Shown in pieces: positions 1-7,528 of a stretch of 10,000 bases of DNA. Source of the stretch: Chloroflexota bacterium (lineage in GTDB: Bacteria; Chloroflexota; Anaerolineae; Anaerolineales; Villigracilaceae); NCBI GenBank assembly GCA_020217065.1, contig JAIWOB010000142.1:1-10000 (forward strand). The letters run 5' to 3'. The notes under the pieces are model-generated. The model was not told the DNA's origin, made no database searches, and saw nothing but the letters and a program-made list of their open reading frames with translations. Position 1 is the first letter of the stretch, and every line of letters starts with the position of its first letter. The position numbers and the translations under genes are program-made.

Positions 1-755
1 TCGCCAGGCAGGTCGGTGTATTCGGCGGCAAAGACAGGTTTGCCCGCTTTGACGTATGGCATCATGGTTTCGGCTTCCTCGTAGAAAAAATAATCCTCGA
101 TGACGGCAAAGTCGTACACCTCCACGAGTTCGGCAACCTGGTCGGAGGCGTTTTTCTGCCCGATGGCGAGTCCGCGCTTATGGGCTTCGTCCGCCAGCCA
201 GAGGGCGTATTTCAACTGGTCGTCGAAGGTCAGCGGGAAGCCGGTATCGTTGGCGTAGATTTCCATGTTATCCGGCTCAATGGCGTCAAAGCCTTTGGCT
301 TTGCACAGGTCGAAGCGGGCGCGCATGATGGGCGCAATCTTATCAATTTGACGAATGTCGAGCCACTTCTCCCCTTCCCAGCCGTCGTAATCCTTGCCTA
401 AAACTTCGGCGGGAAAGCGGTCTTTGTCGGGACGCCAATCTTCCCACGAGCCGACGCTGATGTAGCAGATGACTTTACGTCCTTTGGCATGGAGTTCGTC
501 AATGACGGCTTGGTCAACGTATAGGTCAATATCGTAGACATCGGCTTCGATGGATGTGTCTATGTTGTCGTCGCCGAGTTGCCATTGCCAGGTAAGTCCC
601 GCTGCGGGACGCCACCAGGTTGATTCGAGCTGCGGGCTTTGAGTTACAGGTTGAACGGAAGGCATAAGGGTTGGCGTCTCTGTGTCAGGCAGAGGGGAGG
701 TAGACTGGCATCCAAAAAGGAAGAAGATAAATATAAGGCAACTCAAAGGTCGCAT
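1..755 (-). CDS. GH114 family lipoprotein, endo-alpha-1,4-polygalactosaminidase-like (partial, C-terminus off the left edge)
   Basis: The reading frame is open from an ATG at 755 to the window edge and gives 251 residues. The N-terminus is a short signal peptide with a lipobox-like LFGC, so Cys16 is the probable lipidation site, followed by a Thr/Ser/Pro-rich linker (about 18-45). The catalytic TIM barrel follows with the GH114 signature segments in order: GLTWQWQL (53-60), YDIDLY (74-79), KVICYISVGSWEDWRPD (94-110), EKWLDIR (129-135), PIMRARFDLCKAKGFDAIEPDN (142-163), TGFPLT (171-176) and FAVIEDYFFY (216-225). The acidic residues of YDIDLY, IEPDN and VIED are candidates for the active site. 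Known members of the family hydrolyse alpha-1,4-linked polygalactosamine. The expected place is the outer face of the cell envelope, where the enzyme would feed the ABC importer encoded upstream. It is the last visible gene of the operon, 46 nt after the GH4 stop. An in-frame GTG at 779 could give an N-terminus eight residues longer. I see no strong Shine-Dalgarno for either start. Confidence 0.85.
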   Translation of the reverse strand, partial: MRPLSCLIFIFFLFGCQSTSPLPDTETPTLMPSVQPVTQSPQLESTWWRPAAGLTWQWQLGDDNIDTSIEADVYDIDLYVDQAVIDELHAKGRKVICYISVGSWEDWRPDKDRFPAEVLGKDYDGWEGEKWLDIRQIDKIAPIMRARFDLCKAKGFDAIEPDNMEIYANDTGFPLTFDDQLKYALWLADEAHKRGLAIGQKNASDQVAELVEVYDFAVIEDYFFYEEAETMMPYVKAGKPVFAAEYTDLPG

Positions 756-771
756 GGATGGCTTTTGACCT

Positions 772-800
772 TTCGACACGCTCAGGGCAGACTCTTCGAC
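772..800. repeat. Short intergenic TTCGAC...CTCAGGGCAG...TTCGAC repeat
   Basis: Two TTCGAC words (772-777 and 795-800) flank GCTCAGGGCA in the 46-nt gap between the GH4 stop and the GH114 start. The layout resembles the short GCTCAG/GTCGAA intergenic repeats that are dispersed in many Chloroflexota and cyanobacterial genomes. That resemblance is from memory and was not tested by search. The element overlaps the region where the GH114 ribosome binding site should be, so it may have replaced or masked it. Confidence 0.45.
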
Positions 801-801
801 T

Positions 802-2133
<1,332 letters not shown>

Positions 2134-2138
2134 ATAGT

Positions 2139-2143
2139 CTCCT
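2139..2143 (-). promoter_or_regulatory. Ribosome binding site that fixes the GH4 GTG start
   Basis: On the minus strand AGGAG lies 5 nt before the GTG at 2133. An overlapping ATG one base upstream (CTATGTGA) is useless because the next codon is TGA. This supports GTG over the distant ATG at 2229. Confidence 0.85.
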
Positions 2144-2148
2144 ATTAT

Positions 2149-2233
2149 GTCATTGTGAGGAAGGCTGTAGCCTGACGAAGCGACCTCCACACTGAACGGG
2201 AGATTGCTTCGCCGCTGCGCGGTTCGCAATGAC
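2149..2233. repeat. 85-bp imperfect inverted repeat (REP/MITE-like) between the permease and GH4 genes
   Basis: The element begins with GTCATTGTGAGG and ends with CGCAATGAC, which pair as outer arms. Inner arms around CGAAGCGACCTCC (2176-2188) and GGAGATTGCTTCG (about 2199-2211) also pair, leaving a short central loop. The left half also carries a local GGCTGTAGCC palindrome (2163-2172). The word pattern (GTCATTGCGAGG, GACGAAGCAATCTCC) resembles a mobile intergenic palindrome common in environmental bacterial genomes. That identity is recalled, not searched. It fills most of the 104-nt gap between the permease stop at 2238 and the GH4 start. In RNA it would fold into a long hairpin upstream of the GH4 ribosome binding site and could lower or stabilise downstream expression. 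Confidence 0.75.
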
Positions 2234-2237
2234 GCGA

Positions 2238-3086
2238 TTAGCGTTTCACGCCGCTCAATGCAATGCCTTCAATAAATTGCTTTTGGGCGATAAAGAAGAT
2301 GATGAGCAAGGGCAGGATGGAAAGGAAAGCGCCCGCCATGAGGACGGTAAACTTCCCGCCCATCTGAAGTTGCTGCTGGAAGAATGCCAGCCCTACCGTC
2401 AGCGTGGTTTTGTGCATGTTGGTCGGCAAATATACCAGCGGGTGAAGCAAATCGTTCCAGGCGTCCTTGAAAACAAAGATGGACAGAGCCGCGACGGCCG
2501 GTTTCGACAACGGCAGGTAAATCCGCCAAAAGATGTCGAAGAGCGAAGCGCCATCCATGCGGGCGGCATCCACCAGGTCGCGCGGGATGGTGAGGAAATA
2601 CTGCCGCAAGAGGAAGGTCCCAAACGCGCCGCCCCAAAAGGCGGGGACAATCAGCGGGAGTTGAGTCCCAATCCAGCCGAGATACTTGAAGATGATGAAG
2701 TTGGGGATGAGCGAGACCTGCGGCGGAATCATCAGCGTGGCGACCAGCAGGGCAAAGAGAAAGTCGCGCCCTTTGAATTTGACGATGGCAAAGACAAACG
2801 CCGCCATGGCGCAGGTCAATACTTGACCGAAGACCGTCAGAATGGACAGTTTGAAACTGTTGAAAGTCAAATAGAAAAACGCATCGTCGGGCAAGTCGCG
2901 GAAGAGGTCGAAATAGTTTTGGAATGTGAGCGGGTTTGGGACGATATTCCGTGAGAATTGTTCGGCTGGAACGCGGAGCGAAACCGAAATCATCCACAGA
3001 AAGGGGAGGAGCATGGTCAACGCGCCGAAGATAAGGAAGGCGTAGGCAACGACGTCAAGGATGGTTTTGTAAATTGGCTTGGACAT
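2238..3086 (-). CDS. ABC sugar transporter permease, MalG/AmyC-like
   Basis: An inner-membrane permease of 282 residues for carbohydrate uptake (CUT1 type, binding-protein-dependent family). It has an N-terminal membrane segment (about 10-34), a periplasmic loop (ELFRD-like region about 45-70), further hydrophobic segments (about 80-103, 108-130, 141-160, 195-212) and a final one (about 246-267). The cytoplasmic EAA loop that contacts the ATPase spans 173-193 (DAARMDGAS, then IYLPL). The C-terminus [12 protein letters not shown] is typical of MalG-type subunits. The ATG is preceded by AGGAG with 6-nt spacing, and this Shine-Dalgarno overlaps the TAG stop of the upstream permease (TAGGAG), so the two permeases are probably translationally coupled and made in equal amounts. 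The substrate cannot be read from the sequence. The GH4 and GH114 neighbours suggest alpha-galactosides or galactosamine-containing oligosaccharides. Confidence 0.95.
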   Translation of the reverse strand: MSKPIYKTILDVVAYAFLIFGALTMLLPFLWMISVSLRVPAEQFSRNIVPNPLTFQNYFDLFRDLPDDAFFYLTFNSFKLSILTVFGQVLTCAMAAFVFAIVKFKGRDFLFALLVATLMIPPQVSLIPNFIIFKYLGWIGTQLPLIVPAFWGGAFGTFLLRQYFLTIPRDLVDAARMDGASLFDIFWRIYLPLSKPAVAALSIFVFKDAWNDLLHPLVYLPTNMHKTTLTVGLAFFQQQLQMGGKFTVLMAGAFLSILPLLIIFFIAQKQFIEGIALSGVKR

Positions 3087-3092
3087 GACCCG

Positions 3093-3097
3093 CTCCT
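3093..3097 (-). promoter_or_regulatory. Ribosome binding site overlapping the upstream stop codon (permease pair)
   Basis: AGGAG sits 6 nt before the ATG at 3086 and shares bases with the TAG stop at 3096-3098 of the preceding permease. This is an arrangement expected for translational coupling of the two halves of a heterodimeric channel. Confidence 0.85.
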
Positions 3098-3983
3098 ATT
3101 CGTACACCACATAACGGCGTTCCCACCAAAACATGATTGCCATGAAGACCGCCACCAGCAGGGCAAGTTGAATCGCCTGCGCGCTGGCGTCTCCCATGCG
3201 AAAGAAATGGAAAGCGTTACGATAGATGGAATATACCGCCACAGGGACGGAACTATCGCCCTGTCCGCGACGGGTCAACATGTAGATGTAGTCGTAGGCT
3301 TGGAAGGCGTTAATGGCGGCAATCAAGGTCTGAAAGAAAACGCTTGGCGTGACCAGCGGCAAAGTGACCCTGAAAAACCGCTGAAAGTCATTCGCTCCGT
3401 CTAAAGAAGCGGCTTCGTAATAGTCGCGCGGGATGGCGGTCAACCCCGCCAGAAAAATAATCATCCCCTCGCCCACCGCGCCCCACACGTTGACGATGAC
3501 CACCGACATCATGGCGTTATCCGTACAAAGCCAGCAGACAGGCGCAAAGCCCAAAGCCTCCAACGCAAAATTGAGGATGCCCGTTTCCTTGCCGTAAATC
3601 ATATTCCAGACCAACGCGGTGGCAACGGCGGAAGTTACGGTCGGCAGGAAATAAACGGTGCGGAAAAAGCCAACCCCGCGAATCTTGCGGTTGAGCAAAA
3701 CCGCCAGCAGCAGGGAAATGACAACCACGCCCGGCACATACAGCGTCGAAAATTTCAAAGTGTTGGCAAAGGCTTCGATGTAATCCTTATTCTGAAATAG
3801 CTGAATGTAATTCTCCGCGCCCGCCCATTGGGGAGGGTTAATCAAGTCCCAGTTGAAGAGGCTTAGTCCGAGAGTCGCCAGCAGGGAGCCAATCGCGCCG
3901 AAAGTCAGCCCGATGAGAGTCGGCGTCAGCATCAGCCAGAGCCATAGTTTTTCGCGCCCCAAAGGTTTGAGTCCGTAATCCAT
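3096..3983 (-). CDS. ABC sugar transporter permease, MalF/AmyD/LacF-like
   Basis: An inner-membrane permease of 295 residues that pairs with the next gene's product. It has six likely membrane segments (about 12-40, 81-97, 108-130, 158-180, 210-232 and 268-287), a short periplasmic loop after the first with FNWDLINPPQWAGAENY (43-59), and an EAA loop at 190-210 (EAASLDGAND, then VTLPL) for coupling to the ATPase. FRTVYFLPTVTS (107-118) is typical of CUT1 first permeases. Two ATGs are possible. AAGGA abuts the first (3989) with no spacing but lies 6 nt before the second (3983), so the second is chosen, giving MDYGLKPLGREK. It is separated from the binding-protein gene by a hairpin-forming repeat. 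Confidence 0.94.
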   Translation of the reverse strand: MDYGLKPLGREKLWLWLMLTPTLIGLTFGAIGSLLATLGLSLFNWDLINPPQWAGAENYIQLFQNKDYIEAFANTLKFSTLYVPGVVVISLLLAVLLNRKIRGVGFFRTVYFLPTVTSAVATALVWNMIYGKETGILNFALEALGFAPVCWLCTDNAMMSVVIVNVWGAVGEGMIIFLAGLTAIPRDYYEAASLDGANDFQRFFRVTLPLVTPSVFFQTLIAAINAFQAYDYIYMLTRRGQGDSSVPVAVYSIYRNAFHFFRMGDASAQAIQLALLVAVFMAIMFWWERRYVVYE

Positions 3984-3997
3984 GACCATTCCTTCTC

Positions 3998-4031
3998 AGA
4001 CCTGACAGGTTTTTAGAAACCTGCCAGGTCT
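3998..4031 (-). repeat. Hairpin-forming inverted repeat between binding-protein and permease genes
   Basis: Two 15-bp arms (3998-4012 and 4017-4031) with a 4-nt loop. In the minus-strand RNA AGACCTGGCAGGTTT pairs with AAACCTGTCAGGTCT with only one G-U wobble. Each arm is itself a near-palindrome (ACCTG-N-CAGGT), so alternative folds are possible. It starts 8 nt after the binding-protein stop codon and ends just before the permease ribosome binding site. No U-tract follows, so it is not a convincing terminator. By analogy with the malE-malF intergenic REP elements of Escherichia coli, it may protect the 3' end of the binding-protein message and lower permease output. The element resembles a dispersed intergenic palindrome. 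Confidence 0.8.
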
Positions 4032-4039
4032 CATGTGGG

Positions 4040-5311
4040 TTACTTATTTTTCGCCAGAACTTCGTCCGCCGCAACGATAATTTCATCGAGGGCGGCGTTT
4101 AATTCCGCTTCGCCGTCGAAGACGGGAATCAGCCCATCGCCGACGACGCCCGCCCATTCTTCATAGCCTTTGAAGACAGGCTTCATACGCGCAAACGCCA
4201 ACGAATCAAGGAAGACCTTCTGGTTCAACTCGCCAGGCTGTTTGAGGTAGGCGTCGCCTTCGGCAACCGACTTGAGGACGGGGATGGCAAAACCCAACTG
4301 AGCAAGTTTGGTCTGCCCCGTTTCGCCCAAGGCAAATTTAATGAACTCGAACGCCGCGTCGGGATGTTTGGAATCCTTTGCGATGACAAAGCCCGCGCTG
4401 TTGACGCTGGTCGCCCGCCCGGCAGGACCTTTTGGCATGGGCGCGACATCAAAGTTGATGCCCGACTGGACGTAACCCGGTACCGCCCAATGACCGATGG
4501 TGGTCATCGCCGCCATACCCGACTGGAAGAGGTCAAGACCAAACTCGCCGGCGGCGGTGGGGGTGGGCATCACGCCTTCCTTATACAGGTTATCAATGAA
4601 CGCCCAGGCGTCGCGCGCGCCGCCTTCGCCAATCAAAGTCTTCGTATGGTCTGCGCTGATGATTTCGCCGCCATAAGCCCAGATGGCTTCGCTCCACAGC
4701 AATTCCATATCCCAAGTGTCGGACCAGAATCCATATTGGTCCACCTTGCCGTCGTTGTCCTTGTCGCGGGTCAACATCAGCGCGGCAGCCGTCAAATCGT
4801 CGTAAGTCCAATCTTCGTTCGGATAGGGTACGCCAGATTCATCGAACATATCTTTGTTGTAAAACAATACAATGGTTTGAAAATCGCGCGGCAATCCGTA
4901 ATATCCATCCGCCGTCTTGTAGGCGGTCAATGTTTGAGGATAGATTCCGTCTAAAAATCCGGGGTTGGCGTCAATATACGGTTGGAGGTTCAACAGCGCG
5001 CCACGGCTTTGCCAATCCAGAAAGAGGGGAGCGTCCATGGCAAAGACATCCGGGGGCGTGCCGCCCGCTATCAGCGTGTTCAACTTCGTCCAGTACGAAT
5101 CCCAATCCGAAACGTCCACCTTCACGGCGATATTCGGGTTGACTTTGTGGAAATCATCCACGACCGCCTGCCAAACCGCAAGCTCCTCCGGCGCGCCCCA
5201 CATGGTGAAGGTAATCTCGACGGGACCTTGCCCGGCGGCGGGTTTCGCTCCGCCGCCGCAAGCAGCCAGCAACAAACTGGCAATCACGAGAACGAACCAT
5301 AGTTTTTTCAT
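4040..5311 (-). CDS. ABC sugar transporter substrate-binding lipoprotein (SBP family 1, MalE-like)
   Basis: A 423-residue extracytoplasmic solute-binding protein. The N-terminus MKKLWFVLVIASLLLAACGGG is a clear lipoprotein signal with lipobox L15-A-A-C18. A Gly/Ala/Pro linker (19-29) follows and then VEITFTMWGAPEE (31-43), the usual first strand of CUT1 binding proteins. Other family marks are the GGTPPDVFAMD segment (83-93), YGLPRDFQTIVLFYNKDMFDESG (138-160), a DKDNDGKVD loop (183-191) with EF-hand-like acidic spacing that often holds calcium in this family, and FGLDLFQSGMAAMTTIGHW in the C-lobe. GGAG lies 5 nt before the ATG. Downstream are its two permeases and upstream the SIS protein. 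It is the substrate-recognition part of the importer, and the sugar specificity is not evident from sequence. A structured leader lies upstream (5332-5384). Confidence 0.95.
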   Translation of the reverse strand: MKKLWFVLVIASLLLAACGGGAKPAAGQGPVEITFTMWGAPEELAVWQAVVDDFHKVNPNIAVKVDVSDWDSYWTKLNTLIAGGTPPDVFAMDAPLFLDWQSRGALLNLQPYIDANPGFLDGIYPQTLTAYKTADGYYGLPRDFQTIVLFYNKDMFDESGVPYPNEDWTYDDLTAAALMLTRDKDNDGKVDQYGFWSDTWDMELLWSEAIWAYGGEIISADHTKTLIGEGGARDAWAFIDNLYKEGVMPTPTAAGEFGLDLFQSGMAAMTTIGHWAVPGYVQSGINFDVAPMPKGPAGRATSVNSAGFVIAKDSKHPDAAFEFIKFALGETGQTKLAQLGFAIPVLKSVAEGDAYLKQPGELNQKVFLDSLAFARMKPVFKGYEEWAGVVGDGLIPVFDGEAELNAALDEIIVAADEVLAKNK

Positions 5312-5331
5312 TTCTTCTCCATTTCAACTTG

Positions 5332-5384
5332 GATAGCCGCGACACCACGCAAATTGCGCGTGCCAGACAGGGAACGCGGCTATC
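5332..5384 (-). promoter_or_regulatory. Nested inverted repeat in the leader of the binding-protein gene
   Basis: Perfect 10-bp outer arms, GATAGCCGCG (5332-5341) and CGCGGCTATC (5375-5384), enclose an inner stem of CACGC (5346-5350) with GCGTG (5358-5362). The whole element lies in the 107-nt gap between the SIS-gene stop and the binding-protein start, ending 12 nt before the GGAG Shine-Dalgarno. No U-run follows. It could be an RNA processing or stability element, an attenuator, or a DNA operator for an internal promoter. The sequence does not decide between these, and I recognise no riboswitch class. The rest of the gap shows nothing clear. Confidence 0.6.
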
Positions 5385-5418
5385 GGCTTGGACGCACCCC
5401 GCCGCTCGTCAAAGTGGA

Positions 5419-6435
5419 TTAGAAATCCAATTTCACCACCGCCGTCAAGTTGGCGGGGCGGTCTGGATTAAGACCTTTCGCCAAAGACCGATAAAACGCC
5501 ATCAATTGCAGGATGGGGAGATATAAAACGCCGCGCACGCTCTCAGGGACTCCCGACCCGAAGGCGACCTCCGATTCAGCCTCCCCCAGGCTGGCTGCCG
5601 TTGCCCCCAGCCCAGCCATCTCTGACAGAACCTTCGCCTCGTGGACTCGATTCGCGTCCGAGAGCATTCCCACCGCCGCCGTGTTTGCATTGACCATGCT
5701 CATCGGTCCGTGACGAAACTCCAGGAAGTGGAACGGCTCGCTGTGCGTGAGGGTCATCTCTTTCATCTTGAGATTGGCTTCGCACGCCAGCCCATAGCGG
5801 ACGCCAGAACCGAGGAAATAAAACCTGTCGAAGTTCAGGTTCTCCCCAATCTCCTTTGCGTAAGACTCATAATTACCAATCAACCAATCGCCAATCTCTG
5901 GCAGCCTTCCCATTGCCTCAACCAAATCTGCGCGTTCCGCCATCTTCGCGCAGAACGCCGTCGCCGCGACATACATCGAAGCGAAGGAGCGGGTCTGCGC
6001 GATGGACTCTTCCCGTCCTTTGTCAATGACAATGTTGAAATCCGCCAGGCGAGAAAGGACTTCGTCATAATTGCTGACGACAAGCGCATCGCCGCGTTTC
6101 TCCGCTTTGAACTTCTCAACCGCCTTGACCGTTTCCGTCGTCGTTCCAGAGCGGCTGACGGCAACCAGCAAAATCCTCCGTTCGGAAAGAACGGTTTGCG
6201 GATTCAGCAGCAATTCGCCGCCAGGAACAGCCCGCGCGGAACGCCCCGTCAATTCCTGATAAAGAGCCGCCGCGGCGAGCGAAAGGTAATACGTCGAACC
6301 GCAGCCTGTGAAGAGCGCATGGTCGTAGTCCGCCGCTTTTGGCAGGGACATGCCGCCAACCAAGTCCAAAGCCTGTTTCCACGCCTGCGTTTGAGATTTG
6401 ATTTCGCCGTAAGTGTGATAGTCTTGTGGTCTCAT
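5419..6435 (-). CDS. SIS-domain (amino)sugar-phosphate isomerase/deaminase, GlmS C-terminal/AgaS-like
   Basis: A cytoplasmic protein of 338 residues with two SIS domains and no glutaminase domain. It starts with the TYGEIKSQTQAW motif typical of AgaS/FrlB-like members. The first SIS domain has TGCGSTYYLS (43-52) and the phosphate-binding SRSGTTTET (94-102), then a SIAQTRSF segment (144-151). The second has LGSGVRYGLACEANLKMKEMT (208-228) and FLEFRHGPMSM (238-247). Glu226 (KMKE) and His242 (RHGP) align with the catalytic Glu488 and His504 of E. coli GlmS, which suggests an active ketose/aldose isomerase or deaminase. The C-terminus DRPANLTAVVKLDF resembles GlmS but lacks its catalytic lysine in the NLAK position. 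With GH114 in the operon, galactosamine-6-phosphate or glucosamine-6-phosphate deamination is the leading guess. A fructosamine- or tagatose-type isomerase is possible. The ATG lies inside an 8-bp tandem array and has only weak Shine-Dalgarno-like bases. Confidence 0.88.
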   Translation of the reverse strand: MRPQDYHTYGEIKSQTQAWKQALDLVGGMSLPKAADYDHALFTGCGSTYYLSLAAAALYQELTGRSARAVPGGELLLNPQTVLSERRILLVAVSRSGTTTETVKAVEKFKAEKRGDALVVSNYDEVLSRLADFNIVIDKGREESIAQTRSFASMYVAATAFCAKMAERADLVEAMGRLPEIGDWLIGNYESYAKEIGENLNFDRFYFLGSGVRYGLACEANLKMKEMTLTHSEPFHFLEFRHGPMSMVNANTAAVGMLSDANRVHEAKVLSEMAGLGATAASLGEAESEVAFGSGVPESVRGVLYLPILQLMAFYRSLAKGLNPDRPANLTAVVKLDF

Positions 6436-6469
6436 AGTCTCATAGCCTTATCGTTTCATCGTCTGATGG
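6422..6469. repeat. Degenerate 8-bp tandem array covering the SIS-gene start
   Basis: Consecutive 8-mers on the plus strand read TCTTGTGG, TCTCATAG, TCTCATAG, CCTTATCG, TTTCATCG and TCTGATGG (6422-6469). The two central copies are identical and the outer ones drift. On the coding strand the unit is about CGATGAGA, so each of several copies offers a possible ATG. The start codon of the SIS gene (6433-6435) is in one copy. The array fills the whole 36-nt gap to the amidohydrolase stop at 6472. Confidence 0.65.
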
Positions 6470-6471
6470 CA

Positions 6472-7512
6472 TTACCGCTCATCGGTTTTCAAAATTTTCT
6501 CTGCGTTTTTCCGATACACTTTCTCGAGCACATCATCGGGCAGCGAAAGACCATACACAAACCAGCGTCCCTGAAGCGGAATATCGCCGGGGTTATAGTT
6601 GAAACACTCGTCGTCCGTTTCCAACATGCGATAGTTCAAGCGATACGTCTCCAAGTCGGGACCCATGTCCGAGCCGTACAAAATCCTATCTTGATATTGG
6701 GTAAAAAACTTCCGCGCCGCGTAAGGCTGTCGTCCCAATTCCCCAAAGCGGGCGGAAATGTCCACGTAATAATTCGGGCAAGCGTCCAGCATTTTCCCCA
6801 CCCATTCGAGGTTTTCGGCGTAACATCCAACATGCGCGCCGATAAAGATTGTGCCCGCGTGGCGTTTTACGAGATTGAAGAAACCGTCCATGATTTCCAT
6901 AAACGGCGGAAAGGGCGGGCTGGTAAACGCCCAATCGGGATGCGCGGCAAGTTCCTCCCAGCGTTCGTTGGTCTCGTCAATCGGGTCAAAAAAAGCAACG
7001 GGGTCGGCGACGTGAATCAAAACGGGAAATCCCAACTCGCCCGCCGTTTCCCAAATTGGAATTAGGCGCGGGTCGTCCACTTTGACCAAATCCCCTTGCT
7101 GGTCTTTGACATGCAGTCCAAACCCTTTCCAAATCTTCAACCCCTGCGCGCCCGCTTCCTTTTGAGCCTTGAGTCTGCCCGCCGCCCATTCGGGAAAGGT
7201 ATTTCCGAGGATTTCCCACTTCGACCAGTCCACGCCGCCAAAAACCTGAAACCGCTCTGGCGCTTTGGCTTTAAAAATATCCAGGTGGCGGTAAAGAATC
7301 TCTTCGCCCCAGCCGCCGTCCAAATCAACGTAATGGGTCACGCCCGCCTCGTCGAGGGCATTCAATAACTCGTTCAGCGGTTTTTGGTCCCACCCGCCGC
7401 CGAAGGGCGAGGCGAGATGGTTGTGCGCGTCAACCACGGAAAATTTCGGCTTTGAAACAAAGGTCGCCTTTGTAACAAGTTTCGAGCGGGGGCGAAAATT
7501 CTCAAGCAGCAT
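6472..7512 (-). CDS. Metal-dependent amidohydrolase, amidohydrolase-2/COG2159 TIM-barrel family
   Basis: A 346-residue cytoplasmic hydrolase with no signal peptide. The metal and catalytic residues expected for this TIM-barrel family are present in order: DAHNHL (28-33; His30, His32), GLKIWKG (124-130), LIHVADP (165-171; His167), GAHVGCYAE (225-233; His227) and LYGSDMGP (278-285; Asp282). Relatives include decarboxylases, lactonases and other hydrolases acting on small carboxylic acids or lactones. The substrate here is unknown. It does not look like NagA-type N-acetylglucosamine-6-phosphate deacetylase. The start at ATG 7512 is preferred because GGTGAG lies 6 nt upstream. An ATG at 7536 would overlap the regulator gene and add eight unlikely residues. 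The gene starts 16 nt after the DeoR stop, so the two are co-transcribed. A lactone or carboxylate intermediate of sugar catabolism is a plausible substrate. Confidence 0.88.
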   Translation of the reverse strand: MLLENFRPRSKLVTKATFVSKPKFSVVDAHNHLASPFGGGWDQKPLNELLNALDEAGVTHYVDLDGGWGEEILYRHLDIFKAKAPERFQVFGGVDWSKWEILGNTFPEWAAGRLKAQKEAGAQGLKIWKGFGLHVKDQQGDLVKVDDPRLIPIWETAGELGFPVLIHVADPVAFFDPIDETNERWEELAAHPDWAFTSPPFPPFMEIMDGFFNLVKRHAGTIFIGAHVGCYAENLEWVGKMLDACPNYYVDISARFGELGRQPYAARKFFTQYQDRILYGSDMGPDLETYRLNYRMLETDDECFNYNPGDIPLQGRWFVYGLSLPDDVLEKVYRKNAEKILKTDER

Positions 7513-7528
7513 ATATATCTCACCCTCG

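Noticed and set aside
2134..2229. Extended N-terminus of GH4 from the ATG at 2229
   Set aside because: The extra residues are translated from an inverted repeat, and family members start at the ITFIGAG strand. AGGAG precedes the GTG at 2133.
3998..4031. Rho-independent terminator after the binding-protein gene
   Set aside because: The stem is strong but no U-tract follows on the minus strand, and the permeases downstream need the same transcript.
5641..7065. Long plus-strand open frame (474 codons) antisense to the SIS and amidohydrolase genes
   Set aside because: It runs through the intergenic tandem array and across two genes with clear catalytic motifs. Its translation has no recognisable domain. 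It is a by-product of codon bias on the opposite strand.
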